From NCBI GenBank assembly GCA_963808705.1, contig CAWEHB010000016.1:310001-374000 (forward strand): DNA of 64,000 nucleotides, in the 5' to 3' direction. Positions 33,201 to 39,851 of this stretch are shown in pieces. Below the pieces are notes generated by a model. That model was not told where the DNA came from. It worked only from the letters and a program-made list of their open reading frames with translations, and did not search any database. The translations under genes were made by a program, and so were the position numbers. The stretch is from JASHPR01 sp963808705. Its GTDB lineage: Bacteria > Actinomycetota > Actinomycetes > Streptosporangiales > Streptosporangiaceae. Numbering within the stretch: the stretch's first letter is position 1; every line of letters starts with the position of its first letter.

Positions 33201-33834
33201 GCGCCGCGGTGTTGACCGTGTCCCCGGCCATCCCCTCACCGATCGCGCCCACGGTGACCGCCACCTCCCCGGTCACCACCCCGCACCGTGCCGCCAGCCC
33301 CGGGGCGCCGGTCTTGGCGCCCAGTTCGGCGACCGCGGCCACCAGGTCCAGCCCGGCGCGCACCGCCCGCTCCGCATCCCCTTCGGCGGCAACCGGAGCG
33401 CCCCACACGGCCATCACGGCGTCCCCGATGAACTTCTCGACGATCCCCCCGTAACGGCCGATCACCGTGCGCGCCATCGCGAAGTACTCGCTCAGCAGCT
33501 CCCGCACCGCCTCGGGGTCCCGCGACTCCGACAGCGGCGTGAACCCCACCAGGTCGCAGAACAGTACCGAGCACACCCGGCGCTCCGCCACTGCCCCCCC
33601 ATCTGGCCCAGCCAGCGCCGCGGCAGGCGAAGGTGAGGCGGCCGGGGGCAGTCCAGCGGCCGCAGGCAACCCAGAAGCCGATCCGGCCAGCGCATATCCG
33701 CATGCCGGGCAGAACCGGTCGCCCGGCGGGACCGGCTGACGACACGACGGGCACCCTCCCAAGGGAGCACCGCAACCACCGCAGAACCGGTCGCCGTCCC
33801 CCCGGGACGCACCGCACTGCGGACACGTCACCAC
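30247..33834 (-). CDS. Zinc-ribbon, class III cyclase, AAA ATPase and TPR regulator
   Basis: A 1195-residue multidomain protein. Two zinc ribbons (CPQCGASRGDGDRFCGGCG, CPSCRQPV...FCPACG) open it. Residues about 85-260 are a class III nucleotidyl-cyclase domain (VCSVLFCDLVGFTPLSE, GGIVEKFIGDAVMAVWG). An AAA/STAND ATPase follows, with Walker A SGPAGVGKSRL near 310 and LLIEDAQYVDGGLLDF. The C-terminal half is helical TPR-like repeats. Such proteins are common in actinobacteria and Bradyrhizobia and usually lack proven cyclase activity; the FIGDAVMAVWG segment keeps the metal-type aspartate. The start is GTG at 33834. It probably senses a ligand and signals through nucleotide or protein contacts; the target is unknown. 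Confidence 0.88.
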   Translation of the reverse strand: MVTCPQCGASRGDGDRFCGGCGAPLGGCPSCRQPVPPGDRFCPACGYALAGSASGLPAAAGLPPAASPSPAAALAGPDGGAVAERRVCSVLFCDLVGFTPLSESRDPEAVRELLSEYFAMARTVIGRYGGIVEKFIGDAVMAVWGAPVAAEGDAERAVRAGLDLVAAVAELGAKTGAPGLAARCGVVTGEVAVTVGAIGEGMAGDTVNTAARVQTAAEPGSVFVDGATQRLAGGGVGFADAGEHALKGKTEPQHLWRATWVLSGVGGLKRLDGLEAPLVGRDAELRTVKELFHAAAERRVPRLVLVSGPAGVGKSRLGWEFDKYVDGLAEPVWWHHGRCLSYGDGVAFWALAEIVRQRLSIAEEDPADVAANKLADGLDRYIPDPGERVYVGTRLGRLLGVAVSEDGGEPLARAELFAGWRLFFERLAAESPVALLIEDAQYVDGGLLDFLDYLIDWVRDLPIYVLAFARPELGQARPGFGTGRNRITLTLDPLDAASMDALVEALVPGMPPTARAKITAQAQGIPLFAVETVRALIDRDIVQPVEGAYRLVGDIGQLTVPDSLHALLAGRLDVLDPQARRLVSDAAVLGTTFPAEALIAVSGQDETAVRSVLAELVRREVFSVSADPLSPELGSYQFAQNMVRQVAYETLSRRDRKARHLKVAAYLRTAFPGDGEEVTDVIARHYLDGLAAVPEDPDAEQIRAQAVAALIRAAERADRTGAPALAVTIYAAAAQLTPTDAVDGQATAAVLWEHAADAALTSADFEVAVQHADRARSCFLQRGDSRAAARAQAIAGQALRRWGHHADAREKLTTAVEVLRADPDADTVRALEELAALEMFAGSPDADRLTTEALALGQALGTDAGQLTGLFTTRGVYHGMAGRHPQAVAYFREAARLAEHAGDNLRLGVALLNLSEALAVTDPTAAVDAARTAAEHLRQAGARDYLTFAVTNLAYALLLLGDWDTAEQELTQAVDSGGLAGIDYVPCYLGWLAALRGDADTAETMLGALRDLHASEDPQDQAKIAVAEAFTAAARHQPGNALRRARDTLTHVGALGISHECLCWAWPLAARAAHDLGDLTATGELLGLLDSYQPGNLAPMLRAERDLARARLADHHGTPDVMDSFAAATASLREHSTPYHLAHGLLDHAQRLSRLGNAEAAAAAADEAREIARQLRCEPLLDRTELISSQPAVRV

Positions 33835-33936
33835 GAGCCATTTATACCCGCTGGTCAGAGCCCTCGTACACGGCCTGGGCCGGCCGCAGCGGCTGCGGGT
33901 CGCGGGCAGCGCACGGTTCCAGGAAACTGGAAGTGA

Positions 33937-34791
33937 CTAGCCCGGCTGGTCGTTGAGGCGCTTCCAGTCGAGCTGGGCGCCCGCGGACCAGCGCTCGTGC
34001 CGGTCGGCGAACAGCCGGGCGGCCTCCAGGCCGCTCCACCGGGCCGGCAGCAGCTCGGCGGGCAGCGCCGGGTCGATGGCCGGGAACCGGCGCCAGGCGT
34101 GCACCAGCTCGACCTGCCGGGCCAGCGCGTCGTCCGGCCCGGGCCGGCCGAACTCGGCGATGAACCGCTCGTACTCGCGCTCGATCGCGGCCAGGTCCCA
34201 GGCGGCGCGCACCATGCCGCCCGCACCGGCCAGGCCGGACCGGGTCGCGACGAACACGTGGGCGCCGGAGGAGCCGAGCCCGGCCTCGCGCAGCACCCGG
34301 GCCGCCTCGGCCTCCCGTTCCGGGTGCGCGCTGATCCACAGGCCGGGGCCCAGCGAGCCGAAGCCTGCCCAGCTCAGCCTGGTGCGCAGAATGTGTCGGG
34401 CGCCGCGGTCGCCCTCGGGGACCTGCGCCGCCACCAGCAGCCAGCGCCCGTCCCAGTTCTCGGCGGCCGGCCGGAACGAGTAGATGCGCTCGGCGCCGTC
34501 GGTCAGCACCCGCCGCGCGGCGGCGGTGAGATGCCACCGGGTCCGGCGGCCGTCCTTCTCGGCGGACAGCCACCCGCCGTCCGCGGTGCGCAGCAGCGCC
34601 TGCCTGGTCGCCTTCTCCGCGATGCCCAGCCGCGCGAAGGTGGTGATTACCGCCGACGTCCAGGCCGTGCCGCCGCCGGGCAGCACGAACTCGCCGAGCA
34701 GGGTGAACAGCAGCCCGCGGGCGCTCGGCGCGTACCGCCGCGGCAGGCCCGGCGGCACCGGCTCGGAGGCTGGCGTTCCGTTGCGGATCAT
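33937..34791 (-). CDS. PaaX family transcriptional regulator
   Basis: A 284-residue PaaX-like repressor. The winged helix covers GLLFTLLGEFVLPGGGTAWTS, VITTFARLGIAEKATRQAL and RTADGGWLSAEKDGRRTRW. The middle domain has WDGRWLLVAAQVPE and the C-terminal domain RWSGLEAARLFADRHERW. PaaX proteins repress aromatic catabolism and respond to the CoA thioester, phenylacetyl-CoA in E. coli. It is divergent from boxC with 58 bases between, so benzoyl-CoA is the likely inducer. That ligand is inference from position. Confidence 0.88.
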   Translation of the reverse strand: MIRNGTPASEPVPPGLPRRYAPSARGLLFTLLGEFVLPGGGTAWTSAVITTFARLGIAEKATRQALLRTADGGWLSAEKDGRRTRWHLTAAARRVLTDGAERIYSFRPAAENWDGRWLLVAAQVPEGDRGARHILRTRLSWAGFGSLGPGLWISAHPEREAEAARVLREAGLGSSGAHVFVATRSGLAGAGGMVRAAWDLAAIEREYERFIAEFGRPGPDDALARQVELVHAWRRFPAIDPALPAELLPARWSGLEAARLFADRHERWSAGAQLDWKRLNDQPG

Positions 34792-34849
34792 GGCCCTGAT
34801 ATGCTACAGCTACTTGACTGAGCGACACCAGTATGTAGAACATGTAGTC
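34792..34849. promoter_or_regulatory. Divergent promoter and operator region for paaX-like gene and boxC
   Basis: The AT-richer 58-base gap holds two GCTAC units (34803, 34809) on one side and two ATGTAG units (34833, 34842) on the other, an imperfect dyad. A TTGACT at 34814-34819 and TAGAAC at 34836-34841, 16 bases apart, could be the boxC promoter. Assignment is tentative. Confidence 0.4.
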
Positions 34850-36565
34850 ATGGGGCTGACCGACCAGATTCCGGAACGGGCCGCAGCGGGGCCGGCCGGC
34901 GGCGCCGGGCGGGTCGACTTCCGGGCCGAGCCGAGCCGGTACCGGCACTGGCGGCTCACCGTCGACGGCCCGGTCGCGACCCTGGCCATGGACGTCGACT
35001 CCCGCGCGGGGCTGCGGGACGGCTACGAGCTGAAGCTGAACTCCTATGACCTGGGCGTGGACATCGAGCTGTACGACGCGGTGCAGCGGCTCCGGTTCGA
35101 GCACCCCGCGGTGCGCACGGTCGTGCTGACCAGCGTCAAGGAGAAGATCTTCTGCGCGGGCGCGAACATCCGGATGCTGGCCGCGGCGCCGCACGCGTGG
35201 AAGGTGAACTTCTGCAAGTTCACCAACGAGACCCGCAACGGCATGGAGGACGCGTCGGCGAACTCCGGCCAGGCCTACCTGGCCGCGCTGAACGGCACCG
35301 CGTCCGGCGGCGGGTACGAGCTGGCGCTGGCCTGCGAGCACATCATGCTGATCGACGACCGCTCGTCCGTGGTGTCGCTGCCCGAGCTGCCCCTGCTCGG
35401 GGTGCTGCCCGGCACCGGCGGGCTGACACGGGTGGTCGACAAGCGGCACGTCCGGCGCGACCGGGCCGACTACTTCGCCACCAGGTCCGAGGGGCTGGGC
35501 GGGCCGAAGGCGGCGGCCTGGGGGCTGGTCGACGAGGTCGTGCCGCGGCCGAAGTGGGATCAGGCGGTGGCCGAGCGCGCCGCCGAGCTCGGGTCCCGGT
35601 CCCGCCGCCCGGCGGACGCGCCCGGGATCGCGCTGACCCCCCTGACGAAGGAGCGCGGCGACGACCGGATCGGCTACCGGCACGTGACCGCGGCCGGAGA
35701 CCGGGAGGCGGGCACGGTGACGATCACGATCGCCGGCCCGGAGCAGGACCCGCCCGCCGGCGCGCCCGGTATCCACGCGCAGGGGGACGCGTTCTGGACG
35801 CTCGCGGTGACCCGCGAGCTCGACGACCTGATCCTGGACCTGCGCACCAACGAGCTGGAGCTCGGCACCTGGGTGCTCAAGACCGCCGGCCAGCCGGAGC
35901 GGGTGCTGGCCTACGACCGGCTGCTGCTGGAGAACTCCGGCGACTGGCTGGCCAACGAGATCGTGCACTACCTCAAGCGCACCTACAAGCGCCTGGACGT
36001 GACCAGCCGCAGCCTGATCGCGCTCGTCGAGCCGGGCAGCTGCTTCGCCGGGTCGCTGCTCGAGCTCGCGCTGGCCGCCGACCGCTCGTACATGCTGTCC
36101 GGGACCTTCGAGGAGGCCGGCCCGGACGCGGGGCCCGCGACGGTCACGCTGGGCGAGATGAACCTGGGCCCGCTGCCCATGGGCAACGGGCTGACCCGGC
36201 TGCAGACCCGGTTCCTCGGCGACGACGCGGCGCTGGCGGCCGCGCGCGGGGCGGCCGGCCAGCCGCTGGACGCCGAGGCGGCCGAGGAACTCGGCCTGGT
36301 CACGTTCGCGCCCGACGACATCGACTGGGACGAGGAGGTCCGGATCGCGGTCGAGGAGCGGGCCAGCTTCAGCCCGGACGCGCTCACCGGGCTGGAGGCC
36401 AACTACCGGTTCGCCGGCCCGGAGACCATGGAAACGAAGATCTTCGGCCGGCTGACCGCCTGGCAGAACTGGATCTTCAACCGGCCCAACGCGTCCGGCC
36501 CGGACGGCGCGCTGCGCCGGTTCGGCACCGGGCAGCGAGCCCATTTCGACCGGAAGCGAGTCTGA
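34850..36565 (+). CDS. boxC: Benzoyl-CoA-dihydrodiol lyase / 2,3-epoxybenzoyl-CoA dihydrolase BoxC
   Basis: A 571-residue double-crotonase-fold protein that opens the ring of 2,3-epoxybenzoyl-CoA, giving 3,4-didehydroadipyl-CoA semialdehyde and formate. Seen: KEKIFCAGANIRML, the oxyanion segment LNGTASGGGYELALACEHI, LPLLGVLPGTGGLTRVVDKR and a second half with SYMLSGTFEE and LGEMNLGPLPMGNGL. The C-terminal FGRLTAWQNWIFNRPNAS is typical of BoxC. The start is the ATG at 34850 with no clear Shine-Dalgarno. BoxB follows after three bases, so they are co-transcribed. Confidence 0.95.
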   Translation: MGLTDQIPERAAAGPAGGAGRVDFRAEPSRYRHWRLTVDGPVATLAMDVDSRAGLRDGYELKLNSYDLGVDIELYDAVQRLRFEHPAVRTVVLTSVKEKIFCAGANIRMLAAAPHAWKVNFCKFTNETRNGMEDASANSGQAYLAALNGTASGGGYELALACEHIMLIDDRSSVVSLPELPLLGVLPGTGGLTRVVDKRHVRRDRADYFATRSEGLGGPKAAAWGLVDEVVPRPKWDQAVAERAAELGSRSRRPADAPGIALTPLTKERGDDRIGYRHVTAAGDREAGTVTITIAGPEQDPPAGAPGIHAQGDAFWTLAVTRELDDLILDLRTNELELGTWVLKTAGQPERVLAYDRLLLENSGDWLANEIVHYLKRTYKRLDVTSRSLIALVEPGSCFAGSLLELALAADRSYMLSGTFEEAGPDAGPATVTLGEMNLGPLPMGNGLTRLQTRFLGDDAALAAARGAAGQPLDAEAAEELGLVTFAPDDIDWDEEVRIAVEERASFSPDALTGLEANYRFAGPETMETKIFGRLTAWQNWIFNRPNASGPDGALRRFGTGQRAHFDRKRV

Positions 36566-36568
36566 GCC

Positions 36569-37990
36569 GTGACGTCTGCACCCGATTACGCCGAGAAGAT
36601 CCCGAACAACGTGGACCTGGCCGGGGACCGGCGGCTGCAGCGGGCCCTGGAGTCGTGGCAGCCCAACTTCCTGTCCTGGTGGGAATCGATGGGCCCGACG
36701 CTGCCGACCCGGGACGTGTACCTGCGCACCGCGGTCAACGTCGGCCGCGAGGGGTGGGCCCACTTCGGGCACGTGCCCATGCGCGACTACCGGTGGGGCA
36801 TCTTCCTGGCCGAGCGCGACCCGGGCCGGCGGATCGGGTTCGGGGAGCACAAGGGGGAGCCGCCGTGGCAGAAGGTGCCCGGCGAGTACCGCTCCGAGCT
36901 ACGCCGGCTGATCGTCATCCAGGGCGACACCGAGCCCGCCTCCGTCGAGCAGCAGCGCAATCTGGGCGCCACCGCGCCGAGCCTGTACGACCTGCGCAAC
37001 CTGTTCCAGGTGAACGTCGAGGAGGGCCGGCACCTGTGGGCGATGGTGTACCTGCTGCACGCCTACTTCGGCCGCGAGGGGCGTGAGGAGGCCGAGGAAC
37101 TGCTGCACCGCAACTCCGGCAGCCAGGACGCGCCGCGCATCCTCGGCGCGTTCAACGAGGAGACGCCGGACTGGCTGTCGTTCTTCATGTTCACCTACTT
37201 CACCGACCGGGACGGCAAGTACCAGCTCGGCACGCTCAAGGAGTCTGCCTTCGACCCGTTGTCGCGCACCTGCGAGTTCATGCTCAAGGAAGAGGCGCAC
37301 CACATGATGGTCGGGACCACCGGCGTGGACCGCGTGGTCGAGCGCACCGCGCAGCTGATGGTGGAGCACGACAGCGACGAGGTGGCGGCGCGCGGCGGCA
37401 TCCCGCTCGAGGTGATCCAGAAGTACCTGAACTTCCACTACTCGGTGTCCCTGGACCTGTTCGGCGGCGAGACCTCGACGAACGTGGCCAACTACTACAC
37501 CGCCGGGCTGAAGGGCCGCTGGCTGGAGGACCGGCGGCGTGACGACCACAAGCTGACCAGCGACTCGATCATGGTGGACGCGCTCGACGAGGACGGGCAG
37601 ATCGGGCAGACCGAGGTGGCCGCGCTGACCGGGCTGAACACCGACCTGCGCCGGGAGTACATCGCCGACTGCCAGGGCGGCGTCAAGCGGTGGAACCGCA
37701 TCCTGGAGGGCGCAGGCCTGCCGGCCCGGCTGCGGCTGCCGCACGTGGCCTTCAACCGCAAGGTCGGCGCGTTCGCCGGGATCGAGGCGACACCGCGCGG
37801 AGAGCGCATCTCAGCGCAGGAGTGGGACCGCCGCCAGGGGGAGTGGCTGCCCACCGCGGTGGACAAGACCCACGTGCGGTCCCTGATGCAGCCGGTCCAC
37901 GAACGCGGCAAGATCGCAGCATGGATCGCCCCGCCGCGCAACGGCATCAACGGCAAGCCGTTCGACTACGACTACGTGCACCTCACCTGA
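36569..37990 (+). CDS. boxB: Benzoyl-CoA 2,3-epoxidase oxygenase subunit BoxB
   Basis: A 473-residue class I di-iron monooxygenase that epoxidises benzoyl-CoA. Iron ligands are seen in FQVNVEEGRHLWAM (Glu near 150, His near 153) and CEFMLKEEAHHMMVG (Glu near 240, His near 243). The closing NGINGKPFDYDYVHL is characteristic. It needs electrons from BoxA, an NADPH-dependent flavin/iron-sulfur reductase, which is not in this window. GTG start at 36569, three bases after boxC. Confidence 0.95.
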   Translation: MTSAPDYAEKIPNNVDLAGDRRLQRALESWQPNFLSWWESMGPTLPTRDVYLRTAVNVGREGWAHFGHVPMRDYRWGIFLAERDPGRRIGFGEHKGEPPWQKVPGEYRSELRRLIVIQGDTEPASVEQQRNLGATAPSLYDLRNLFQVNVEEGRHLWAMVYLLHAYFGREGREEAEELLHRNSGSQDAPRILGAFNEETPDWLSFFMFTYFTDRDGKYQLGTLKESAFDPLSRTCEFMLKEEAHHMMVGTTGVDRVVERTAQLMVEHDSDEVAARGGIPLEVIQKYLNFHYSVSLDLFGGETSTNVANYYTAGLKGRWLEDRRRDDHKLTSDSIMVDALDEDGQIGQTEVAALTGLNTDLRREYIADCQGGVKRWNRILEGAGLPARLRLPHVAFNRKVGAFAGIEATPRGERISAQEWDRRQGEWLPTAVDKTHVRSLMQPVHERGKIAAWIAPPRNGINGKPFDYDYVHLT

Positions 37991-38024
37991 GCCAGGGCTG
38001 CGGGGCGCGCGAGGAGGCCGGCTG

Positions 38025-38897
38025 ATGCTGGACGGCCGCCCGCTCATCGACGCGCACGTGCACGCCGCCCGGCTGCCCACGCTCAAGCCGGCCTGGAGGG
38101 CGTGGGCCGAGCAGTTCGGCGACGCCGCTGCGCTCGGGCAGGTCTACGCGCCGACCGGCACGATCAGCCCGGACCGCTTCGACGCCTACCTGGCCGGCCA
38201 GGGGGTGGACGTGGCGCTGCTGCTGGCCGAGTACAGCCCCAAGGTGACCGGCATCCAGCCGGTCGAGGACCTGCTGCCGCTGACCGGGCACCCCGGCGGC
38301 CGGTTCCGCCTGATCGCCAACGTCAACCCGCACCTGCACTACCCGCTCGACGAGGAGCTCGAGCGCCAGATCGGCCTCGGCGCGGTCGCGCTGAAGATCC
38401 ACCCGGTGCACGGCGGATTCGCCGCCAACGACCGCGCGCTGTACCCGGCCTACGCCGTGTGCCAGGACGCGAGAATCCCCGTGGTCGTGCACTGCGGCAC
38501 GTCCACCTTCCCCGGCTCGTCGAACTCCTTCGCCGACCCCCTCCTGCTCGACGACGTGCTGCGCGACTTCCGGTCGCTCGAGGTGGTGCTGGCGCACGGC
38601 GGGCGCGGCTGGTGGTATGACGCCGCGGCGTTCATGGCCCTGTCCAGCGGGCGGGTCTGGATCGAGCTGTCCGGGCTGCCGCCGTCACGGCTGCGCCAGT
38701 ACTACGCCGGGCACAGCTGGCCACGGCTGACCCGGCGCATGATCTTCGGCACCGACTGGCCGGGGGTGCCCGGCATCGCGCGCAACGCCCGCGCCGTGGC
38801 CGAGCTGTGCCCCGACGAGCAGACCGCGGCGCTGGTGCTGGCGGGCAACGCGGCCCGCGTCTACGGCCTGAAGCCGGAAGCGGGACCGGCCGCCTAG
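38025..38897 (+). CDS. Amidohydrolase family (metal-dependent) protein
   Basis: A 290-residue TIM-barrel protein of the amidohydrolase-2 (COG2159) type. Metal ligands are expected in LIDAHVHAAR, VVHCGTSTF, VLAHGGRG and the aspartate of IFGTDWPGVPG; LKIHPVHGG carries the usual lysine/histidine strand. Family members hydrolyse or decarboxylate aromatic and related acids. GAGGAGG at 38011-38017 precedes the ATG, 34 bases after boxB, so it is probably part of the box operon. It is not a standard box gene, and its substrate in this pathway is unknown. Confidence 0.85.
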   Translation: MLDGRPLIDAHVHAARLPTLKPAWRAWAEQFGDAAALGQVYAPTGTISPDRFDAYLAGQGVDVALLLAEYSPKVTGIQPVEDLLPLTGHPGGRFRLIANVNPHLHYPLDEELERQIGLGAVALKIHPVHGGFAANDRALYPAYAVCQDARIPVVVHCGTSTFPGSSNSFADPLLLDDVLRDFRSLEVVLAHGGRGWWYDAAAFMALSSGRVWIELSGLPPSRLRQYYAGHSWPRLTRRMIFGTDWPGVPGIARNARAVAELCPDEQTAALVLAGNAARVYGLKPEAGPAA

Positions 38898-39676
38898 CCG
38901 GGGCCGGGGCCCCGCAGCGGCCCGGTATCGGAATCCGGCGGGCTCCGGAACGGGCTGGTCGTGGTCGGGAACTGCTCGGGCGCGGTCTGCCCCGGGCCGG
39001 GGTGCGCCTGCTCCGCCGGCAGCTGCTCGGTCTGCGTCTGTTCGGCCGGCGGGTACTGGCTGCCCGAGGCGGAGTACGGGCCGGGAGCGGGGGCGGGGGG
39101 GAAGGTCACGTCCTGGGAGGCGGGATCCGGCCCGGAGTATGCCGGGTACTCGCCGGCCATCAGGGACGGCCCCTCGGGCTCGGCCAGGGCCGCGTCCTTG
39201 ACGCCGACCACGGAGAATCGGCCGAGCGCCAGCGCCCCGAGGAACAAGATCAGTATGCCGGTGCCGGTGAAGAAGCCGAGCCCCTCCAGGAACTGCCAGG
39301 TCGCCGAGGAGAGCGACCCGACCGGGCGGGCCAGCGGGGCCCCCGGGCTGATCGAGACGTTGACCACCACCACCCTGGTGACCGCGACACCGACGATGAA
39401 CCAGGCTCCGCCCGCCGCGGCGAGCAGCGCGCCGAAGCAGCCGACCGCCCGGTGCGAGGCGGTGGCCACCAGCAGGCCGCCGATCAGCGCGGCCGCGCCG
39501 GGCACGATCGACAGCCACAGCCGGCCAGAGGTATACGCCCACGCCTTGTCCGGCGTATAGGCGAAGCGGAAATACGGGCCGACGAACGGGGCCAGGCCAC
39601 CCCACGCGCCCAGCAGGATGAGCAGCACCCCGCTCACACCGCCGCGACTGCGCGGAACCCGGGTTACGCCCGCCAT
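38894..39676 (-). CDS. Four-helix membrane protein with proline-rich tail
   Basis: A 260-residue protein. Four hydrophobic segments (GVLLILLGAWGGLAPFVGP, LSIVPGAAALIGGLLVA, FGALLAAAGGAWFIVGVAV, GFFTGTGILILFLGALAL) occupy the first 165 residues. The rest is a Pro/Gln/Thr-rich cytoplasmic tail without a recognisable domain. Its function is unknown. GGAGGG eight bases before the ATG at 39676 supports the start, but that site is inside a hairpin. It overlaps the convergent amidohydrolase gene by four bases. Confidence 0.75.
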   Translation of the reverse strand: MAGVTRVPRSRGGVSGVLLILLGAWGGLAPFVGPYFRFAYTPDKAWAYTSGRLWLSIVPGAAALIGGLLVATASHRAVGCFGALLAAAGGAWFIVGVAVTRVVVVNVSISPGAPLARPVGSLSSATWQFLEGLGFFTGTGILILFLGALALGRFSVVGVKDAALAEPEGPSLMAGEYPAYSGPDPASQDVTFPPAPAPGPYSASGSQYPPAEQTQTEQLPAEQAHPGPGQTAPEQFPTTTSPFRSPPDSDTGPLRGPGPG

Positions 39677-39687
39677 AGCGCTCACTC

Positions 39688-39703
39688 CCTCCGTAATCGG
39701 AGG
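39688..39703 (-). promoter_or_regulatory. Hairpin covering the ribosome-binding site of the membrane protein gene
   Basis: On the minus strand CCTCCG, ATTA, CGGAGG forms a six-base stem with a tetraloop. The right arm is the Shine-Dalgarno sequence for the ATG at 39676, so folding would hide it. Confidence 0.45.
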
Positions 39704-39813
39704 ATTAAGACTCGCACAAGTTGGGTACCCGGCGGGCGCCCCGTTATGCAAAGGCCTGGTAAACGCGCGGATACGCCGTCCCCAGCAGAGGCCGACTTGC
39801 CGCATCCGGCAGG

Positions 39814-39850
39814 TATGGTCGCGCTCGTGGACCCATCAGATCGCGCCTGA
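39814..39850 (+). promoter_or_regulatory. -10 box and short upstream reading frame before selB
   Basis: TATGGT at 39814-39819 lies seven bases before GTG 39827, which reads seven codons to a TGA at 39848-39850; an ATG at 39815 in the same frame gives eleven. The selB ATG begins one base after that stop and has no ribosome site of its own, so translation may reach selB by reinitiation. Confidence 0.35.
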
Positions 39851-39851
39851 C

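Noticed and set aside
33842..36850. A minus-strand open frame of about 1000 codons
   Set aside because: It lies antisense to boxC and out of frame with the PaaX gene and has no family motif.
39677..39851. selC tRNA next to selB
   Set aside because: No acceptor stem, long variable arm or T-loop sequence can be built from this gap.
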